Source of the DNA: a virus | Virus record (IMG/VR): IMGVR_UViG_3300048091_000383 | Coordinates: 1 to 25,027 of that record | DNA: 25,027 nt | Direction: 5' to 3' (one strand) | Position numbers and translations under genes: made by a program | The notes under the pieces: model-generated | Database searches by the model: none | The model's input: only the letters and a program-made list of their open reading frames with translations | Told to the model about the DNA's origin: nothing | In this document: positions 8,578 through 18,216 of the stretch, one piece after another | Numbering within the stretch: the stretch's first letter is position 1 | How the letters are laid out: every line of letters starts with the position of its first letter

Positions 8578-10466
8578 GCTTGTTTCTCCAATACGTACGC
8601 TGCCGCCTCAACCATGGCGTCGTCCATCACCCCATGGCCTAAATCAGCCATCGCTTCAGGTTTGGCAATACCGAGTACAACGCCTTCTCTCCAGTTACGA
8701 TAAGTCGTCAAGAAGAAACATGTCCGCGACGTTATTGCACCAATGCGTCCGCCAGGGCGCAGCAGTTCCAGGCCCCGCTCCACCATAATGGCCAGCAAGT
8801 CGTTTTTGCTACGCGGATATGCCTTGGCGAGCTGATTCTTTGTGTTTGCCGCTAACGCCCCGAATGGTGGATTCATAACCACCACATCGAACACCTCTCG
8901 ACAGAGATCGATTAGCCGCAGACCCTGCAACGCGTCCTGTGCAAACAGCCGCCCCTGGTAGGTCGATTTCGCGGCATGGGCAAATTCGGTGAGTGCCTGT
9001 CGCAGCCGTGCCTCTGCTTGCTGCCAGTTCTCCTGCTCCTGTTGGGCAAACAAGCCAGTACCTTTGCCGACATAAACCTGACGAATCAAGTGAGGCAGCT
9101 CCCGTTCGACCTGGAGCAGCACACCCATTTCCGGCAGCCCCTTGAGCAGTTGGAGGGTCTTCTCGAACAGCTCGGCATCGCGCTGATCGAGGTTGGCCGC
9201 AAGTTGCTGGCGCAACTCGCGTTCTGCAGGCGGCGCAATGGCGGCGACCACATGGCCCCGGCCAATCAGCGGCCGTTCTCTGGCCTTCAAACCGGCGTCG
9301 TGCCAGGCGCGCTGCGCCCGCAGCCACAGCGCCAGCGACGCGATTTGCGCGGCGCGCGGATCGATGTCCACACCGTAGATGTTGTGTTCGATGATCAAAC
9401 GCGGAACGTCGCGCAGAAATGCCGCCTCGTCCTTGTAAGTCTGGCTCAGTGGTTTCAGCTCCGCTTTGGGCTGAGTCGAGACATCCAACGAGCCGGGGCC
9501 GTGCTGTTGTTCCCAGGCCCATGCTTCGCGGTAGATATCGGCGAACAGATCAAAGGCGTATAGGCCGAAGTGCATGGAGCCGCAGGCCGGGTCCAGCAGC
9601 TTGAGAGTGCGGGGGTCACGCAGCTTGATGGCGGCTTGAGGCGTTTCGTCCGGCTTCACCAGCAGGTACTGGCAACGATCACGTAGGCCGGTGGCCCCGC
9701 CCGTGACGTTGAACCAGAGACGCCCGAGGGTGTTGTCCACTAGGAACTCAACCACGTAGCGCGGCGTGAAGAACTGGTTGCGTACCGCAAGTTCGCGGCT
9801 ATTGCGCGGCGCCTGGCTGGCATCGCGCATGGCCTTGCGCTCTTCCTTGGAGTTGAAGTACTGGTAGATCCAGCCGATGGTTTCGTCCTCACTCCACAGC
9901 AGGGCGATGTCGGCATCGTGGATCAGATTCAGCACTTGCAGCAGTGCTGCCTCGCGCGGGAACAGGCGGCCCTGCGGTGAGTAGCGGTCGAACAGGCCCG
10001 GCAGGTCTTGGGCGAGCTCATCGAACACGCTGAACAGGTACACGCGGTAGGCATCGCCGGTTTCGCCCAGGCCGGTGCCAGCTAGGCGCGCGTAGAGCTG
10101 AAAGCCCTTGGCCTGGAAACCATTGCCGACCGATTCAACCAACAGACCACGCGCCTCGGCCATGCGCAGCGCGGCCAGGCGATTGAGCACGGTGAAGGCC
10201 TGCTCGCGCACGATGCGATCCAGTCCCTGCATAACGTTCATGTCGCCGCTGGCGGTGTAGTGGGCCAGGGTGTCGCGCAGGATCCGGGCGGTTTCGCGCT
10301 GGGCGTCATTGATGTGCCGCAGACTGGCCAGATCGGCCACGGTGCCCGCGTTGGGGTCCATGCCGTAGTCGTTCTGTAGCTGGCGAGTGAACTCCTCTTC
10401 CAGCACGCGGCGCGCATCGTTGACGAAGCGCTGCAAACGGTTTCTTGTTGTTTGGTCGAAGGCCAT
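8574..10466 (-). CDS. pglX: PglX N-terminal half: adenine-specific DNA methyltransferase core
   Basis: 630 aa from ATG at 10466; an AGGAA about 8 nt upstream supports this start over the TTG one codon earlier. PglX methylates N6 of adenine in a non-palindromic BREX motif, marking self DNA. Visible features are the typical PglX helical N-terminus, QFFTPRYVVEFLV (about 231-243), SAM-binding motif I DPACGSMHF (about 292-300) and catalytic motif IV NPPFG (about 532-536). The usual RTCFF and GVMDDAMVEAAAYVLEK sequences that close the catalytic core come last. The ORF ends at once after this point, where an intact PglX would run on into its recognition domain. That missing part is the next ORF, entered through an ATGA overlap. 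The gene starts 10 nt after the helicase stop. The catalytic residues look intact. Confidence 0.92.
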   Translation of the reverse strand: MAFDQTTRNRLQRFVNDARRVLEEEFTRQLQNDYGMDPNAGTVADLASLRHINDAQRETARILRDTLAHYTASGDMNVMQGLDRIVREQAFTVLNRLAALRMAEARGLLVESVGNGFQAKGFQLYARLAGTGLGETGDAYRVYLFSVFDELAQDLPGLFDRYSPQGRLFPREAALLQVLNLIHDADIALLWSEDETIGWIYQYFNSKEERKAMRDASQAPRNSRELAVRNQFFTPRYVVEFLVDNTLGRLWFNVTGGATGLRDRCQYLLVKPDETPQAAIKLRDPRTLKLLDPACGSMHFGLYAFDLFADIYREAWAWEQQHGPGSLDVSTQPKAELKPLSQTYKDEAAFLRDVPRLIIEHNIYGVDIDPRAAQIASLALWLRAQRAWHDAGLKARERPLIGRGHVVAAIAPPAERELRQQLAANLDQRDAELFEKTLQLLKGLPEMGVLLQVERELPHLIRQVYVGKGTGLFAQQEQENWQQAEARLRQALTEFAHAAKSTYQGRLFAQDALQGLRLIDLCREVFDVVVMNPPFGALAANTKNQLAKAYPRSKNDLLAIMVERGLELLRPGGRIGAITSRTCFFLTTYRNWREGVVLGIAKPEAMADLGHGVMDDAMVEAAAYVLEKQA

Positions 10467-10476
10467 CAATCAATTC

Positions 10477-13197
10477 CTATTGTTCTGTGCCTGCTTGCTG
10501 TGAACCAGGCGCTTGCCAATCCTGGCCAAAGTGAGCGCGCAGGCTCTCGATGGCGGGCGGCAAAGCGCCGTCGCAGGTCACACCCAGGTAAGTGGCCGCA
10601 CGGGTGGTGCCCACGTACAGGTATTTGTCGAAGAGCGCTGGGTGCAATGCGGCGAGCTGGTCAATTCCGACGAAGAACACCGCTTCGAACTCCAGGCCCT
10701 TGATGTGCTGGATGTCGAAGACGCGCACATTGCTTTCCTGGCCCACCGCCTGACCCTCGCGGCAGGCAATGACCTGGATGTTGTGCTCGGACAGGACTGC
10801 GTTTAGTGCCTCAGCAACCGGTACCACGTCGTCTTCAGTATTCACAAAGATGGCGGTGGACGGCAGCTGACCGACGAAACGCTCGATCTCTCGGATGCGG
10901 TCTGCCAACCAACTCACCACGATTGCTGTGTCTGTGGCGTGCTCCAGGAGCGCGGGCGCTACGCCGCCACTATCCACGTGTGCGGGCAAGCTGACGTTCT
11001 GCTCGGTGCCGCCGACGGCGCGGATCATGGCGCGAGCCAGATCGTTCAGTTGCTTGCTCTGCCGATAGGAGACGGAGATCTCCTGGATGTCGAAGTCGGC
11101 AAAGACCCACTTCATTTCATCGGCGGACCGCGCACCCCAGGTGGTCAGGCGCTGGTTGAAGTCGCCGCAGGCAAAGAATGAGCGCAGCCGTGGATGCGCC
11201 AGGGCGGCCATACAGGCCAGCTGGATAGGCGAAAAGTCGGTGGCTTCATCCACCAAGACCTGGTTGCGGTAGTGCCCCAGGATGGGCTGGAGTGCCGACC
11301 AAGCGGGGCTGTCGATATCTCGCTGCACGTTGGGCCGGCTGATCAGGTCGCCTGCGGCGCGCAGGATGGCGAGCAGCACAATGTCCAGTTCGAGCGGATG
11401 GATATCGCGGGCTTCGAAGCCTTCGTTGCGATACCAGCTCCCGGCTTGCTGGCGTTCGCGCCGGAACGCACGGTAGCGCTTGGGAATGCCGTCGAGATAA
11501 CGCTTGACCGGGTTCACGAAGCGGCGCGCGTTGGTCTGCACGAGCAGACTCGCACCCACTTCGGCGCGGTCGGCTTCTGTCAGGCCACGCTCTGCCAGCC
11601 ACTCAATGATTTTTCCGTTGCGTGATGACTTGCTGACCGCGCGCTTTGATGCTGCCGCACGGGCTTGGGCTCGCACCGCTTGCATGTAGGCGTTGAGAGC
11701 AGCGGCACGACCGGTGCGTGGTGCCGTGGTGTCTTCTTCCTCGTCAGCATCGAGTTCGTCTTGTTCATCTGCATCGGTGGCCTGGACTTGCTGCAGACCA
11801 TCAATGAAGCGCGCCAACTCATCTAGAAATGCCCGGTGGCGGTTGAGCTGGAGGTTGAGTGCGGCTTTGATCTTTCCGTCAGAGGCTTCTTTCAGGCTGG
11901 CAACGAGTGCCTGTACTTTCGGGAGCTCGGCTGCCAAGGACCCGAAGGTGGAAGCCAACGCGCCATCGCCCGCTTGCGTCAGAATGCTGTGCAGCCGATC
12001 GCCCAAGCGCTGGACATCTGGCGCCTTGCCTTCGCGGAGCATGTTGGCCGCTTCATGCAGCTCTTGCACGTAGAGATTGCGCTGCCATGTGTTGAAATCG
12101 TCGAACCAATGAATCGGGCGATCCAGCGCCTCACCACTCAGATTTGGCAGGCTGTCTTTCAGTACAAAGATGCCACCACCCGATGCGGTTCTAAGAACGC
12201 CGAAAGCGTTTCTGGCCAGTTCGCGCCGGTAGTCCTGCCAGGTTCTAATGCGCAGATCGGAGGCGGGAACGCCTTCACGCGCAAAAGCCTCCTTAAGGTA
12301 CTGCTTGAGCAATTCGGTGGGCGTGAACATTAGCCAGCTGTTGGCGTGCGAGACGCCCTGGGTGGTTGCCACCGTCTCAATCAGACGTTGTTCGCCTTCG
12401 TCCAGAAAGGCAGTGTCGAGCTTCTGGCCGAGACGACGAATCAAGGTTGTCGTCTTACCCGTGCCGGGCGGACCAAGAATCAGCAAGCGCTTGTCGAGGG
12501 GAAGGCGAAAAATCTCATCCTGGTATTGGTCCAGAACGGGCTGATCGCGCAGCCCCATCTTGGTGATGACGCTTCGGCGCACGCCGTCGATGATGTTGGC
12601 CTTGACGGTTTCTTCGGCCAGTAATTGACCCAGGAGGTCTTCGGTGACTTCTTCTCCGGCAACCTCAATCAGTAGCGCTCGCAACGACTCGATAGTGAGT
12701 GGGCCGAAATGCTCAGCTTCCACCACGGTGTCGCGCGAATCCCAGCCATCGGCCAGAGCGGCGGGGCGGAGTTGAGCGCGCTCCAAGACCTCGACAACGG
12801 TGCCATTGGGCAGGGCGAATTCAGCCCCGATTGCCAAAGAGGCCAGACGACCAACCGGGGCACGGTAACTGGCCAGATTCTGAAAACCCGAAACCGGCGT
12901 GGTTCGACAGATGTAATAGGTGCGCTCGTCGCCTTCCTCATCCACAACAACGACACGGGCGATCGCAGGCTCGGCTGCCAATACCTGATAGCTCTCTCGG
13001 TTCGCCTGGCTGATCCGATCCAGTTTCTGGATGGCCGAGCTAGACGTCATCGTATTGACGCTCGCCAAGGCATCGGAGCCCAGCTTTCGACCATCGTGCA
13101 GGTTGCGTTTTGCAGCCGTAGAGATGCTGTCGAGCTGGGTGAGCGCCTCGCCTGCGACCTGCTCGATGTGTTGCCTGGATCTGGTAGTCAGTTCCAT
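10477..13197 (-). CDS. SF1 (UvrD/HelD-like) helicase with N-terminal Gre-like domain
   Basis: 906 aa. A superfamily 1 ATP-dependent helicase/translocase: Walker A GPPGTGKTT (about 242-250), VLVDEATDFSP (about 647-657, motif II), GDFNQRL (about 678-684, motif III), SYRQSKQL (about 710-717, motif IV) and YVGTTRAATYLGV near 861-873 (motif VI). A long insertion, including an acidic stretch at about 476-489, separates the first motifs. Residues about 80-143 resemble the C-terminal domain of GreA/GreB transcript-cleavage factors (DEEGDERTYYI, then APVGRLASL, then LPNGTVVEVLE). They follow a helical N-terminus of about 75 residues. It sits between brxC (2 nt away) and pglX (10 nt away), so it belongs to the BREX operon, but it is not one of the named BREX helicases (BrxHI/BrxHII). 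The domain layout suggests contact with RNA polymerase, which is only an inference. Confidence 0.85.
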   Translation of the reverse strand: MELTTRSRQHIEQVAGEALTQLDSISTAAKRNLHDGRKLGSDALASVNTMTSSSAIQKLDRISQANRESYQVLAAEPAIARVVVVDEEGDERTYYICRTTPVSGFQNLASYRAPVGRLASLAIGAEFALPNGTVVEVLERAQLRPAALADGWDSRDTVVEAEHFGPLTIESLRALLIEVAGEEVTEDLLGQLLAEETVKANIIDGVRRSVITKMGLRDQPVLDQYQDEIFRLPLDKRLLILGPPGTGKTTTLIRRLGQKLDTAFLDEGEQRLIETVATTQGVSHANSWLMFTPTELLKQYLKEAFAREGVPASDLRIRTWQDYRRELARNAFGVLRTASGGGIFVLKDSLPNLSGEALDRPIHWFDDFNTWQRNLYVQELHEAANMLREGKAPDVQRLGDRLHSILTQAGDGALASTFGSLAAELPKVQALVASLKEASDGKIKAALNLQLNRHRAFLDELARFIDGLQQVQATDADEQDELDADEEEDTTAPRTGRAAALNAYMQAVRAQARAAASKRAVSKSSRNGKIIEWLAERGLTEADRAEVGASLLVQTNARRFVNPVKRYLDGIPKRYRAFRRERQQAGSWYRNEGFEARDIHPLELDIVLLAILRAAGDLISRPNVQRDIDSPAWSALQPILGHYRNQVLVDEATDFSPIQLACMAALAHPRLRSFFACGDFNQRLTTWGARSADEMKWVFADFDIQEISVSYRQSKQLNDLARAMIRAVGGTEQNVSLPAHVDSGGVAPALLEHATDTAIVVSWLADRIREIERFVGQLPSTAIFVNTEDDVVPVAEALNAVLSEHNIQVIACREGQAVGQESNVRVFDIQHIKGLEFEAVFFVGIDQLAALHPALFDKYLYVGTTRAATYLGVTCDGALPPAIESLRAHFGQDWQAPGSQQAGTEQ

Positions 13198-13199
13198 GC

Positions 13200-16100
13200 T
13201 TAGTTCCCACCCGTTCCAGGCTGGTCACCCACAACAAGAGACACTTCGATCTCGGCATACAGCGCGAGCTGAGCCTTGATTTCATGAAGCTGCTGAATCA
13301 GCGCGTCGATGTCCGCCGCCGAAGTCATCTTCACCGGCACGGCGATCGACTTGGTGAGCTTGGCCGGGCCTTTCTCGCCGGTCTTGGCCCGCTCTTCTTC
13401 CATGCGCTGGCGCAGGCGTTCCTGGCCCTGGCGCTGGATCGACCGCTTCAGGTTGTCGAGGGTGCTGTTGATGTCGTAGTCGCGGGCCAACAGCTTCTTG
13501 AGTCCAGCCAGATCCTGTGTTGCTGTCAGGGCGAGCCCGTCCAGCCGGTTCACGGCGTTGCCGCGCTCCTCCTGGGTGAGTTCTTCCCACTCGGGTATGC
13601 GCTGCAGATCCTCTACACCTTCCTTCAAACGCAGCTTTTGCTGATCGGAAAGCGTGATGACAGCATCGCGCACGCGGCTCTTCAGATGGGTGAGCTGCGA
13701 ATTGAAGTCGGCGGTGTGTTTGTAGAAATCTTCTTTGCCCAGGCGCTCTGACAGGGTTCCCAGGTCCTCGGCAAGTTCGCGGCGCAGCTCCCCTGGCACG
13801 CCGGTATCCGGCAAGGCCTCGATATCACGGCGATGGGCCTGAAGATCCCGAAGGGTGGCTTCGAGCCCGTTGTCGAGTACGCGCTTCACTTCCAGCGCCC
13901 ACTTGAGGTTATCGTAAATCGCGGAGGTTTCGGCGCCCAGGCGCTGTGGAGCGTCTGAGGCATCGGTGAACAGGACGTCGGCAATGTCCTGGTTCAAGGT
14001 GCGGATGCGGTCACTGCCCGCCAATCCAAGGCCACTGAGCTTTTCGGCCAAGGAGCCGTAGTCGTGCTGGAAACGCGGGAAGTGCTTTGCTGCTGCCTTG
14101 CTGATCTCTTGCTCCAATGGAATAACCATGTCGCCCACCAGTTCAGTGAGCCGCTCTGCCGCCCGACCGAGCGTTTCGATGGACGGACGCTCGTCGCGCA
14201 GCGCGACGCCAATCTGCTTGAAGGAGTTGTTGGTCTTCAGCGCGTCGATCGCCTGTTGCCCTGCAGCTGTGACCTCACGCCCCGAGACCTTGAGTTTGAT
14301 TTCGCCCGCCATGAGCATGGCGGCCACGATGTAGCGCGTGGTATCGGGTGACCAGCCGAACGGATCGTTGCTGAAATCGTCGAGCAGGCGCTTGCCATCG
14401 ACGGTACCGCGCTTGTCAATGTAGTCGCGGATGCTGATCATCGCCTTGTGGTCGGTCTTGAACGAGGCGCGACCTGCCACGGTTTGCACCAGGCTGAGTG
14501 GGTCCAGCGTACTGCTAATGGCGGCGGGGTTGGCGACCTTGAGGAATTTCTCGGCGGTGTCGGTTCCCGCACGTACCGGAGCTTCTACGTACCGGTCGAA
14601 CACCTGGTCAGCTACGTCGGAAAGCAGCTTCTTGGCGGCCTCCAGCAGATCGGCATCCAGCGCCGACACCGCCGTGGCCTGTCCCCGGAACACAAACGAG
14701 CCTGCTTGCAGGGTTTGCTTGATCTTGCTCTGCAGCTGGGTAGCCAGCTTGGCAGCACGGTCGAGCTGGCCAGTGCAGTAGTCTTTGACCTCTTGGTCAG
14801 GCTCGTTGCGATGCAATTCAGCGATGCGCTGGCAGCGATAGATTTCGTTTGCCAGATCGTCGAGTTCGGAATTGGCGCGAGCCAAGAGCCCGATGACATT
14901 TCGACCCGCCCGGCTGCGGGAGTCATCCAGCATCCGGTTCTTGGCGGTCTCATAGTCGCTGGCGGGCACCAACTCGACAACGGTCTGGATCGTGCTTTGA
15001 TCACCGGCCAGGCTAGTGATGGTGCTGCCGGACTGGATTTTCAGGCCCGTTGCGACAGCCATCGTGCCATGAAGACTGACGCGGGGCAGCGGGTCGAATG
15101 ACTCGCGCAGTGCATCGTTAAAGATACGCTTCACGTCCACGGTGCGCAGTGCGATGGCACCACGCTCCTGCTCGATATCCCGCAACTTTTCACTGAGGAA
15201 CACAAGGCTGCCATCCTTCTCGCCTAGAGGCACATGCACGTCGTTCAGCATCTCTTCAACGGCACTCTTCACCGTGTCGAGCTGTGAAGGTGCCGTGACG
15301 GAGGGATGCATCAGGCTAGCGACGTTCTGCACCGACACCGGAAGGTTACCGAGGATCTGCAGCACGGCGACGGACTTCGCAATGTCCTGATGGAGTTGCG
15401 AATCTGGGAAGCGAATCTGGACCTTGCCAACCGCCTGGTGGATGGACGTGAAAGCGCGACGAATGTCCTTCTCCAGCTCGTCGTAAAGCGTGACCGTGGT
15501 GGCCAGCCAGCCCACGGGCTGATCGGCCATTGCCTTGGTACCGCCTTCACCTTTCAGGACATCCTGGATCACTTTGATCGCAGAGCGCAGGCCGATGCCG
15601 CCGGTGGACTTTGCGAGCGCGCCGAGTAGGTGCAGCAGGATGTCGAAGTGCGCCGGCAGGAACGGGTAGAGATTGGTGAAACTCTCTTTGCTGAAGTCCG
15701 CGTCGTAATACTTGGCGTCCTGCAGCTTGGTATTGTGTCGCAATGCCTGACCATGAGCATCGAACAGCTTGCCAAGCTCAGTCTCGCCCGCTGGAGATTT
15801 GCCGAGCAGACGGCGGTAGCAGATCTCCTTGATATCGCTCGATTCGAGGTCGATCTGGATCGGGAAGCGGTCCTTGAGCTTGTAGAGCTTGTCGGAGTTC
15901 AGTGCGGCGCGTGGGTCGTCTTCCGTCAGCGTCTGCTGCGCCGTAGAGATGATCCATGCCTTGCCGTCTCCCAGCCGCTTGAGGTTCTTGGCCAGGCCAT
16001 CGAGGTTGAGGATCAGGTTGTCGCGCGAGGCCACGTACTGACCGACCTCGTCGACAATGAAAATGATGTTCTGCTTGCCGCTTTTTTCGCGGACGATGTC

Positions 16101-16841
16101 GATCATCTCCTGCACGCGCTGGTCTTCGAACTGGAAGAAGCCCTCGGTGCTGGAAGAGAAGGACTTGGCCTCTGGGAAGAGTGCCGGATACATCTCATAG
16201 GCGATCTTGGGGATCAGCCCGTCGATTGCCAGTGGGTTGTTCTGTACTCGGGCCCAGGTTGCGCCCGGCAGCGCCTTGGCGATCCGTTCATGTAGCTCAT
16301 GCGTGCGCCCATCCTTCTCAACCATGCGCTCGAAGGCCGCGACCTTGAGGTTGCGCGAGTAGCCGGCCCACTGCAGCACTTTGAAATATAGCACCGTGGA
16401 AACATCTTCCATCGTGGCGCCGGCGAGCATTTCGCTGGCGAGGTCAAGCATGACCACGGCGGCCGGGAAGCGCTTCGCCACAGTGCTGAGGAGGGCCTTG
16501 GTCTGTGGCTTGTGAAGGCGATCCTGCAGGTAGTTGATGAACGGCGTGCTGTCGATAGTACGGTGATCGTCAAACGCCAAGCCGAGATACTTGGTGAACG
16601 AGCTCTTACCAGAGCCGTAGAAGCCAGAGACCCAGACGCCCACCTCATTTTCGCCACCGGATTCCATCGCAAGCTGCATGCGTTCAAGGAGCTTGCGGAA
16701 CTGCTCTTCAATGCTTTCGGTGACCACGTATTCAGAGATCTCAGCCTTGAGGCGGCCTTCTTGTGAGGCGCCATAGGTGATGACCTTCTCAATGGTCCGG
16801 TAGATGTCCTTGCTTGAATCGAAGAGTGAGCGAATGGTCAT
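13200..16841 (-). CDS. brxC: BREX P-loop ATPase BrxC
   Basis: 1213 aa, the usual size for BrxC/PglY, a very large AAA-like ATPase that is a core BREX component of unknown exact mechanism. The N-terminus carries Walker A GFYGSGKSS (about 73-81) and Walker B IIFIVDEVGQY (about 259-269). The opening MTIRSLFDSSKDIYRTIEKV is characteristic of the family. The rest is mostly helical, with coiled-coil-rich stretches toward the C-terminus. It starts 28 nt downstream of brxB, with no strong Shine-Dalgarno visible, and ends 2 nt before the helicase start. No truncation or motif loss is seen. Confidence 0.95.
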   Translation of the reverse strand: MTIRSLFDSSKDIYRTIEKVITYGASQEGRLKAEISEYVVTESIEEQFRKLLERMQLAMESGGENEVGVWVSGFYGSGKSSFTKYLGLAFDDHRTIDSTPFINYLQDRLHKPQTKALLSTVAKRFPAAVVMLDLASEMLAGATMEDVSTVLYFKVLQWAGYSRNLKVAAFERMVEKDGRTHELHERIAKALPGATWARVQNNPLAIDGLIPKIAYEMYPALFPEAKSFSSSTEGFFQFEDQRVQEMIDIVREKSGKQNIIFIVDEVGQYVASRDNLILNLDGLAKNLKRLGDGKAWIISTAQQTLTEDDPRAALNSDKLYKLKDRFPIQIDLESSDIKEICYRRLLGKSPAGETELGKLFDAHGQALRHNTKLQDAKYYDADFSKESFTNLYPFLPAHFDILLHLLGALAKSTGGIGLRSAIKVIQDVLKGEGGTKAMADQPVGWLATTVTLYDELEKDIRRAFTSIHQAVGKVQIRFPDSQLHQDIAKSVAVLQILGNLPVSVQNVASLMHPSVTAPSQLDTVKSAVEEMLNDVHVPLGEKDGSLVFLSEKLRDIEQERGAIALRTVDVKRIFNDALRESFDPLPRVSLHGTMAVATGLKIQSGSTITSLAGDQSTIQTVVELVPASDYETAKNRMLDDSRSRAGRNVIGLLARANSELDDLANEIYRCQRIAELHRNEPDQEVKDYCTGQLDRAAKLATQLQSKIKQTLQAGSFVFRGQATAVSALDADLLEAAKKLLSDVADQVFDRYVEAPVRAGTDTAEKFLKVANPAAISSTLDPLSLVQTVAGRASFKTDHKAMISIRDYIDKRGTVDGKRLLDDFSNDPFGWSPDTTRYIVAAMLMAGEIKLKVSGREVTAAGQQAIDALKTNNSFKQIGVALRDERPSIETLGRAAERLTELVGDMVIPLEQEISKAAAKHFPRFQHDYGSLAEKLSGLGLAGSDRIRTLNQDIADVLFTDASDAPQRLGAETSAIYDNLKWALEVKRVLDNGLEATLRDLQAHRRDIEALPDTGVPGELRRELAEDLGTLSERLGKEDFYKHTADFNSQLTHLKSRVRDAVITLSDQQKLRLKEGVEDLQRIPEWEELTQEERGNAVNRLDGLALTATQDLAGLKKLLARDYDINSTLDNLKRSIQRQGQERLRQRMEEERAKTGEKGPAKLTKSIAVPVKMTSAADIDALIQQLHEIKAQLALYAEIEVSLVVGDQPGTGGN

Positions 16842-16869
16842 AGGTCTATTTCAGGGTTCTTTTGTCTGT

Positions 16870-17445
16870 TCAGCCGCCGACGTGGACGGAGCGGTAATTG
16901 CCGTCTTCCGGGTAGAAGCCGAGAAACTTCAGGCGCGTCTTGCCAGTTCGCACGCCGGGGTACAGAAAAACCGTCGGCACATGAAACTTGCCCTGGAGCT
17001 GGCTTTCGATGGCGCCGATCCGCACAAACGGGTGCAGTGCCTCAAGGTCCGTTACCAACAGCAGCGCGTTCTGTTGACCTTCGAGCGGCTGTAGGGCATC
17101 CTCTAGCCGCTTCAGTAGTCCGTTATCAGCGGTCAGGATGTCCGCCAGCGCCTTGTTGGTACGCGGCCAATCCAGTGGCGCCGACTTGTCTTCCATTACG
17201 CACAGGGACCAGAACGGGTCGTCTTTGAGCAGCGCCCAGATCTGTTCGGCGATGGAGAACGTGTGCACATCCCAGCCTTCCTGACGAAGCTTGGCTACCC
17301 ACGCGGGCGTCTGCCGTTTCACCTCGAGGATTTGTTCTGGGGCGAAGACCAGGTAGTAGATCGGCTCGAAGCTCGCATGGCCAAGCTCGCGCCCGTGCCG
17401 AATGCGCTCGCGCAACTCGTCAAAATCAGCTTTGAGTGAGGACAT
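16870..17445 (-). CDS. brxB: BREX protein BrxB (DUF1788)
   Basis: 191 aa, the normal length for BrxB, a small core BREX protein required for defence in several type 1 systems. Family signatures are PIYYLVFAPEQILEVKRQ (about 28-45), a middle block with DDPFW, and the highly conserved C-terminus with FLYPG, KTRLKFLGFYPEDGNYRS and the final HVGG. The start overlaps the brxA stop by 20 nt, implying coupled translation. I see no catalytic motif. Assigned by DUF1788 family resemblance and position between brxA and brxC. Confidence 0.93.
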   Translation of the reverse strand: MSSLKADFDELRERIRHGRELGHASFEPIYYLVFAPEQILEVKRQTPAWVAKLRQEGWDVHTFSIAEQIWALLKDDPFWSLCVMEDKSAPLDWPRTNKALADILTADNGLLKRLEDALQPLEGQQNALLLVTDLEALHPFVRIGAIESQLQGKFHVPTVFLYPGVRTGKTRLKFLGFYPEDGNYRSVHVGG

Positions 17446-18214
17446 CGCAGAGCGTCTCCATATTTTGTAGTTTCCAGCTAATTCGAATCACGTCACCCGC
17501 CGCTTGGAGGATGAGTAGTCCCTGCAGCGAAAGCCGCTTGATCTCTTCTAGCACGTCCTCACGGGCCAGACCAAACAGCTGCCAGTCTTCGTGTGCCAGC
17601 AGAGCATTGTCGCCAACACCAGAAAAATGGAGCTCGTAGGCTAGATAAGCAACGGCTGACGGCGATATACGGAACGGCAGAATGCGGCGACTTGAACGCA
17701 GTCCCTGCTCTAGCATTCCATAGTCGGCGCAGCATCCAGTCAGATAGCCAGAGACACGCCGCATCGTCGTTTCGGACCAGCGTTTACTAGTCTTGCCGTC
17801 GTCGATACTACGTTCAACAAAAGCTCGAGCATCAGCATTAGTAAGCTGGGTATATCCACCTGCATACCGCGCCCAATAAACCTGCCGAACGAAGTCGCCG
17901 AAGATTGGATTTGCTCGACTCGTAAACACGAGCATGAGCTGTGTAAGGTCAGCCGTTGGAATTGTCCCGGCCAGCCGCTTAAGGTGTGTTGCTGGCGCGC
18001 CCGCTGCTATCAAATATCGAGGAGCGAAGCACTCAACAACGATATTACGGAGTCGGCGTGCAGTGACATTCGGAAATCGCCCCGATTCCAAAGCGACCTG
18101 GTGCAATTGGTTCGCTGACATGCCGGGCGACCACAGGTCGAGCAGTGTCTTAGTCTCGTTGACGAGTCCGAGGCCTGCCTGCAACTGGGTTGTGTAGAAC
18201 TTCTTATCAGCCAC
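17426..18214 (-). CDS. brxA: BREX protein BrxA (DUF1819)
   Basis: 262 aa, somewhat longer than the usual 200 or so. BrxA is a small DNA-binding helical protein (NusB-like fold in published structures). DUF1819 hallmarks are present: ARRLRNIVVECFAPRYL near 52-68, a block around FGDFVRQVYWARYAG, and KRWSETTMRRVSGYLTGCCADYGML near 143-167. The start codon is GTG at 18214, 2 nt after the brxE stop, with GGATAG just upstream as a possible ribosome site. Base composition is a little more AT-rich than brxB/brxC. Confidence 0.88.
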   Translation of the reverse strand: MADKKFYTTQLQAGLGLVNETKTLLDLWSPGMSANQLHQVALESGRFPNVTARRLRNIVVECFAPRYLIAAGAPATHLKRLAGTIPTADLTQLMLVFTSRANPIFGDFVRQVYWARYAGGYTQLTNADARAFVERSIDDGKTSKRWSETTMRRVSGYLTGCCADYGMLEQGLRSSRRILPFRISPSAVAYLAYELHFSGVGDNALLAHEDWQLFGLAREDVLEEIKRLSLQGLLILQAAGDVIRISWKLQNMETLCDVLTQS

Positions 18215-18216
18215 AG

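Noticed and set aside
8570-8580. Phase-variable slippage site in pglX
   Set aside because: No homopolymer or short tandem repeat at the junction; the ATGA overlap is the same as at three other junctions in the operon.
15630-16295. Long plus-strand open frame opposite brxC
   Set aside because: Antisense shadow over the brxC ATPase domain; composition explained by the real gene.
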